From assembly GCA_025201845.1 (NCBI GenBank), contig MU603956.1:38911-92886 (forward strand): a stretch of 53,976 nucleotides of DNA, in the 5' to 3' direction. Every line of letters starts with the position of its first letter. Positions within the stretch are counted from its first letter, which is position 1. This DNA comes from Martensiomyces pterosporus (lineage: Eukaryota > Kickxellomycota > Kickxellomycetes > Kickxellales > Kickxellaceae). Made by a program: the position numbers and the translations under genes. A model generated the notes under the pieces. The model ran no database searches and was not told the origin of the DNA. It was given only the letters and a program-made list of their open reading frames with translations. Below, piece after piece: positions 50,044 through 53,976 of the stretch.

Positions 50044-50865
50044 TTCTAATGTTTTGGCTTGTGCAAGGTAGCAAGCGAGATTGGGGTGCAAATGGCAAGA
50101 AAGAGAAGGTAAATAGATACCAGCAAATGCATTGGAAGAAAGAGCCAGGGCTTATGCATCGCCAGAGGAGCAAATAAATCTCCGCTGGAACGTACACACC
50201 AAGATTTGCAATCTCCATCCGATGCATCCTGACTCGGCCGCCGCGCCCAGCTGCAACAGCCCTGTGCCAGCAAGCACACAGCGCCTTGAAGCATCAAGAC
50301 GAACCACTCGGGGGCTTTTGCGAGCACACACAGGATGGTCTTTTGCCGAGCACCTGTGTACGGCCAAACACATGTTTGTTGTCGCCAAGAGCCTGTGGAT
50401 TGGCTGTGCACAGAGGCACTAGCGCCCTTTACTAATACGCCAGCAACAGCATTGCAGCCCTTATTTATGCTTGTTTGTGCAAGCGACTAGTGAGCGGAGT
50501 CATGCATGCTTTTCGAGGAAAGAGGAGAAACACAGGGAAATATAGACTTGAGATCTCGCCCACACAAACCCGCGTCCCTCGGGGTTCAAGCACCACTCTC
50601 CTCTGGCAGCGAGCAGCCTTCATCCATGCCATTAAAAATGCGGGGCAAAGACTCGAAGCAGAAAGAAAGGGCCAGTAGCAGCAGCAGCAGTAGGCCAAAA
50701 CACCTCTTTCCTTTTCCAGTGTCAGCATCCAAGCGTATTTTTCTCCAGCTATTTTTCCACCTTATATCCTACCCAGGACTGATGCAGCGCATCATATTCA
50801 GTATTGCCTTTGTACTTTAGATCCACATCAAGCTGTGCTACTCTGCCGACACACACAGAGTACAC
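50044..50865. other. Divergent intergenic region, gephyrin-type gene and Ras-GEF
   Basis: About 820 bp with no gene I can support. A TTATATCC TATA-like box at 50762-50769 lies about 100 bp before the Ras-GEF start. An AGC run occurs near 50676-50692. Confidence 0.45.
50762..50769 (+). promoter_or_regulatory. TATA-like box of the Ras-GEF gene
   Basis: TTATATCC roughly 100 bp upstream of the ATG at 50866. Confidence 0.35.
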
Positions 50866-53442
50866 ATGGCTTTCTACTATAACCAGGGCAACCGCGCCGA
50901 GCGAATAGACGAATATGAGGTATCGTCCGCAACCGCCGGCGCACTCGAAGACCACGCCTCCCTGCACAACAACCCCTCGCCATCACTAGAAGATGTGCTC
51001 CTGCACCGGCAAATCAACAACACCAGCAGCATCGGCACCAGTGGCAACCGGCGACGCGAGCGGCTAGGCGACACACTGCGCATAGGCACACGCCAGGGCA
51101 TAGCGCGCCGTGACCTCAAGCTGGCCAAGATCTTCGGCGAGCCCAACCTCGACGCCACGGAGCGGCCAAAGCCCACGCGGCGACGAGACAAGCAATTCTA
51201 CCTGGCCGACATACACGATCCCAACGACCTTGTCTTCAACAGCGAGGGCCGGGTGAGCTACGGCACATGGCGTGGGCTCATTATGTATCTGACGCAGGTG
51301 CAGGGAAACGTGGACGAGTTTGCACGCGCGTTCTTTCTCACGTTCCGATCGTTTGCCAGACCCAAAGATCTGGCTGAGGGGCTGGTGGCTCGTGCCCGGC
51401 TGCAGCCACCAGCCCAGATGACGCCTGCGGAGATGAAGGTGTGGCACGAACGCGTGCAGATGCCTATTCAGCGCAAGGTGTTCTGCGCCATCCGATACTG
51501 GTACGAAAACTACTGGTGCCCAAAGTCGGATGTCGCGTACTTGGTCTATCTGTGCAGCTACCTCCTAAACGAGTATTTGCCCACAAGACACGGGTCTGCT
51601 GCTAGGGAGTGCCAGAAGCTGCTGCGCAAAATCGAGGCCAAGTCGGACCACCTGGATCTCAAGAGCCTTATGGTTCCGTCTAGAGACTCGAACATGCCAG
51701 CACCGAGCCTTCGCGGCGGCGGTGGTGGCGGCGGAGGCAGAGATAGGAACCGCCAGCGCGCCAACCAGTCGCCTGGTGCATCGCGCCAAAGTGCATACAG
51801 GGTGCATGGGACTGAGTCACACTCATCGCATGTAAATGGGTGGCGCCACCCCATCAACACGAACACCATCATCAGCAACGAGACCACCACCACTGACCAC
51901 AGCGTCAACAGCGATGCTGCGAACAGACGAACCATTGACGACGGTCCGCAGCACAGCCCCGATCACCACAACGCCCACCTCAATGACGCCACGGACCACG
52001 GTAGCTACAATAGCGGCGGCGGTGGCGTCGACGACGACTCTGAGAGCCACTCTGGCGGACTGGTAAGGACCAGGAGCGACAGTAGCAGAAGACACAGGCG
52101 CCGCCGGCACCGCAGAAATATCCTGCACAAGCTGTTTACCAGGCAGCGTAGCAGCAGCAGCGATAGCGACGGCTTCAATGGCAATGCAGCGAACCGCTCG
52201 CCGTCATTGGTGGCATCCCACAGCTGCTACCAGTCAGGGCTGGATATGGAGGGCAGCAGCAGCGACAGCAGCAGCGAGGGTAGCGGGAGCAGCGCTCATC
52301 AGCTGCATAGCTCCAGGAGACCGTCCGACCCGGAAGAGCCCGATTTGTCCGACCTTCTGATGGCCACCGTGGGCGTGGATCTCTCTGTCGAGGCGTACCG
52401 CGGCATGTCGCATATCCTCCAAGTGAGCCCCATCGACGTTGCGTGCCAGCTGACAATCATTGAGAGCAGCTGCTTCTGCCAGATCCAGCCCTTCGAGCTC
52501 CTGAACAAGGAGTTCAGCCGCGGCGAAACGTCGGTCGCCAAAAACGTCCGGCAGATGACCCGCTGGTGCACGCAAATCACGCGCTGGGTCTCCTCCGTCA
52601 TCCTCTCGGAGCTGACGCCCGAAAAACGCTGCAGGATGCTCAAGTACTTTATCCAGCTGGGCACCCAGCTTCTGGCACTGAAGAACTATGACGCGGTGAT
52701 GGCCGTCAAGGCAGCGATCTTCTGCGCCGCCGTCATGAGGCTGAAGAAGACCTGGTCCCTGCTGCCCAAGAAATTCGACTTCCTGTGCAAGCGCCTGCAT
52801 GAGGCCATGGACCCCGACCGCAACTACGCCAACTACCGCGCGATCCTCCGGCGCTCAGAGCCGCCCCTCCTCCCGTTCCTCGGGCTCTACCTAACAGATC
52901 TGACGTTCCTCGAGGACGGCAACCCCACATACCGCCAGTGCGACTATCTTGACGACCAGCAGCTGCACAGCTTCGAGGACCCCTCCTCCCACCACAGCCA
53001 CCACCAGTCCGGCAGTTTGCAGGAAACATCCGTCCAGATGGCTGGCCAGATATGCGCGCTGTTTGCCCAGCGCAATGACGTTGACCTGAACAACCGGTCA
53101 ATCCTCATAAACTTTGAGAAATCGTACAGAGTGGCCGGCATCATACTGGAGATCCAGAAGTTCCAGATTGAGTATAGCGGCAACTTCACTATTGCTATAC
53201 CCGGGCTGCAGCAGTATCTGATTGAGCAGTGGGACAAGTGCGAGGCCGAGGGGTACGACGACGACAAGATCTATAGCATGAGTCTGGAGCGGGAGCCCAG
53301 GGTGGCCGCGTATCAGGAGCTGGACGACGACCACTACCACAACCACCAGTCCATGCAGGCTGCCATGCGTCTGACGCGCTTGCTTCCAGGTGCTACCAGG
53401 CTGATGAGCAAGGACAGCAACTTCAATCCCAGTGATTTCTAA
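50866..53442 (+). CDS. Ras guanine-nucleotide exchange factor (REM plus CDC25 domain)
   Basis: Single exon, 858 residues. A RasGEF N-terminal/REM module starts near residue 128 (GRVSYGTWRGLIMYLTQ, then FARAFFLTFRSFARP) and spans to about 270. A disordered linker (about 285-490) is rich in Gly, His, Asn and Ser with an R-R-H-R-R-R-R-H-R-R basic run. The catalytic CDC25 domain (about 495-800) has the expected blocks: PFELLNKEFSRG, VAKNVRQMTRWCTQITRWV, LKNYDAVMAVKAAI, and EPPLLPFLGLYLTDLTFLEDGNPT. It promotes GDP release from a Ras- or Rap-like GTPase. No SH3, PH or membrane anchor is visible, unlike yeast Cdc25; the relative order resembles Bud5/Lte1-like or Sos cores. Which GTPase it serves is unknown. 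Confidence 0.92.
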   Translation: MAFYYNQGNRAERIDEYEVSSATAGALEDHASLHNNPSPSLEDVLLHRQINNTSSIGTSGNRRRERLGDTLRIGTRQGIARRDLKLAKIFGEPNLDATERPKPTRRRDKQFYLADIHDPNDLVFNSEGRVSYGTWRGLIMYLTQVQGNVDEFARAFFLTFRSFARPKDLAEGLVARARLQPPAQMTPAEMKVWHERVQMPIQRKVFCAIRYWYENYWCPKSDVAYLVYLCSYLLNEYLPTRHGSAARECQKLLRKIEAKSDHLDLKSLMVPSRDSNMPAPSLRGGGGGGGGRDRNRQRANQSPGASRQSAYRVHGTESHSSHVNGWRHPINTNTIISNETTTTDHSVNSDAANRRTIDDGPQHSPDHHNAHLNDATDHGSYNSGGGGVDDDSESHSGGLVRTRSDSSRRHRRRRHRRNILHKLFTRQRSSSSDSDGFNGNAANRSPSLVASHSCYQSGLDMEGSSSDSSSEGSGSSAHQLHSSRRPSDPEEPDLSDLLMATVGVDLSVEAYRGMSHILQVSPIDVACQLTIIESSCFCQIQPFELLNKEFSRGETSVAKNVRQMTRWCTQITRWVSSVILSELTPEKRCRMLKYFIQLGTQLLALKNYDAVMAVKAAIFCAAVMRLKKTWSLLPKKFDFLCKRLHEAMDPDRNYANYRAILRRSEPPLLPFLGLYLTDLTFLEDGNPTYRQCDYLDDQQLHSFEDPSSHHSHHQSGSLQETSVQMAGQICALFAQRNDVDLNNRSILINFEKSYRVAGIILEIQKFQIEYSGNFTIAIPGLQQYLIEQWDKCEAEGYDDDKIYSMSLEREPRVAAYQELDDDHYHNHQSMQAAMRLTRLLPGATRLMSKDSNFNPSDF

Positions 53443-53603
53443 CAGCCGGGCACCTTCCATCTGTCTCTGCATCCAAAGTAGCCTTGTTTCATACTTGTAT
53501 ATATTCGACGTTGACAACATCAAGCATTACTCCGACTGCCAGCACAGCACTGGCGTCAAATTACAAAGGTGTTTTACAGGAGGGGCGATATTTCCACTGT
53601 GTT

Positions 53604-53894
53604 CTAGTCGCCAACCATCAGCTCACGCACAATATGCCAGCTATTGCGACTGGCTGCCTGCTGCGGTGCTGGGCTCGGTGGCCTGGCTGCTGCTGCTGCT
53701 GCTGCTGCTGTAGTTGTAGTTGTAGTTGTAGTTGTAGTTGTAGTTGTAGTTGTAGTTGTAGTTGTAGTTGTAGTTGTTGCTACCGCTGCTGTAGGTAATG
53801 GAAATGTCCTGGCCGAGACATCAGCCAAAATCTGCCCAGAAAGTCCATGCCCATCCAGATTAACGATCTGTGCTTGCGCCAGTCTATTCGACAT
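53604..53894 (-). CDS. Small protein with Thr and Ala runs (candidate)
   Basis: ATG at 53892-53894, 96 residues: MSNRLAQAQIVNLDGHGLSG..., then 23 Thr coded by an 11-unit hexamer repeat, 8 Ala coded by a triplet repeat, and a short end HIVRELMVGD. A TATATA lies at the window edge (53969-53974, minus strand), a plausible promoter about 75 bp upstream. The N-terminal 35 residues read like real protein but match nothing I know. It may be the first exon of a longer spliced gene whose intron includes the repeat. Converges with the Ras-GEF gene. Confidence 0.4.
   Translation of the reverse strand: MSNRLAQAQIVNLDGHGLSGQILADVSARTFPLPTAAVATTTTTTTTTTTTTTTTTTTTTTTAAAAAAAARPPSPAPQQAASRNSWHIVRELMVGD
53686..53776. 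repeat. Compound microsatellite (GCT)8 plus (TAGTTG)11
   Basis: Eight GCT units at 53686-53709 (plus one G) followed by eleven perfect TAGTTG units at 53711-53776. On the minus strand these code poly-Thr and then poly-Ala in the small frame at 53604-53894. Such a tract is likely length-variable between strains. Confidence 0.95.
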
Positions 53895-53976
53895 CCTGCC
53901 AGCCCCCTCCTGCTGTCCATGGTCGGCAGCCGATGCCAGAATCGATTTGACATACGAATAGGCACGGCTATATAGA

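Noticed and set aside
1..53976. tRNA, rRNA, CRISPR, transposase or viral genes
   Set aside because: Read through by eye for B-box, spacer-repeat and integrase/transposase motifs and saw none; a covariance-model scan would be needed to exclude small RNAs.

Overview
The window is fungal nuclear DNA. Genes are dense and mostly intronless; the introns I can place are short (97-203 bp) with GT...AG ends, CTAAT-like branch points and TATA boxes about 100-200 bp upstream of starts. Gene content (formin, nucleoporin Nup155/Nup170, Rad54, ATX1, VDAC, Ras-GEF, eL38) is typical of fungi. The F-box-like leucine-rich protein and the run of trypsin-like proteases look to me like Kickxellomycotina (Coemansia and relatives). 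That lineage guess is from memory of protein style, not from a search.

Layout. 1-3.1 kb: two tandem monocarboxylate-transporter-like MFS genes, the first cut by the window edge. 3.7-4.4 kb: a spliced ATX1 copper chaperone whose 3' end has been duplicated into headless copies. 4.5-9.3 kb: a very long S9 dipeptidyl-peptidase-like protein. 9.6-10.5 kb: thymidylate kinase with a perfect 97-bp tandem repeat at its stop codon. 10.8-13.1 kb: an F-box-like protein and a tiny C2HC zinc-finger frame. 13.2-16.1 kb: an OSCA/TMEM63/CSC1 channel. 16.9-17.9 kb: spliced ribosomal protein eL38. 18.3-22.6 kb: three paralogous secreted, probably GPI-anchored trypsin-like proteases, all on the minus strand. 23-28.6 kb: a diaphanous-type formin. 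30.2-31.4 kb: VDAC in three exons. 32-33.7 kb: a sugar-porter MFS. 35-38.3 kb: a Kha1-type K+/H+ antiporter. 38.5-38.9 kb: a small basic coiled-coil protein whose start codon lies in a perfect 116-bp tandem duplication. 39.4-43.5 kb: Nup155/Nup170. 43.6-44.8 kb: a disordered protein with a repeated I-x-I-T-G motif. 45.3-47.9 kb: Rad54. 47.9-50.0 kb: a gephyrin-type Mog-Moe fusion. 50.9-53.4 kb: a Ras-GEF. 53.6-53.9 kb: a small frame coding Thr and Ala runs.

There is no operon logic; most genes are independent housekeeping functions. Two themes stand out: local paralog arrays (transporters, trypsins), and very recent short tandem duplications (97 bp, 116 bp, 330-bp spacing) that each hit a gene end and in two cases change what the transcript would encode. 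I see no rRNA, tRNA, CRISPR or transposase gene. I did not find a convincing new multi-gene system; the best candidates for something new are the I-x-I-T-G repeat protein, the duplicated start codon, the short C2HC finger gene, and unassigned coding-like stretches near 16.5 kb and 29.6 kb.
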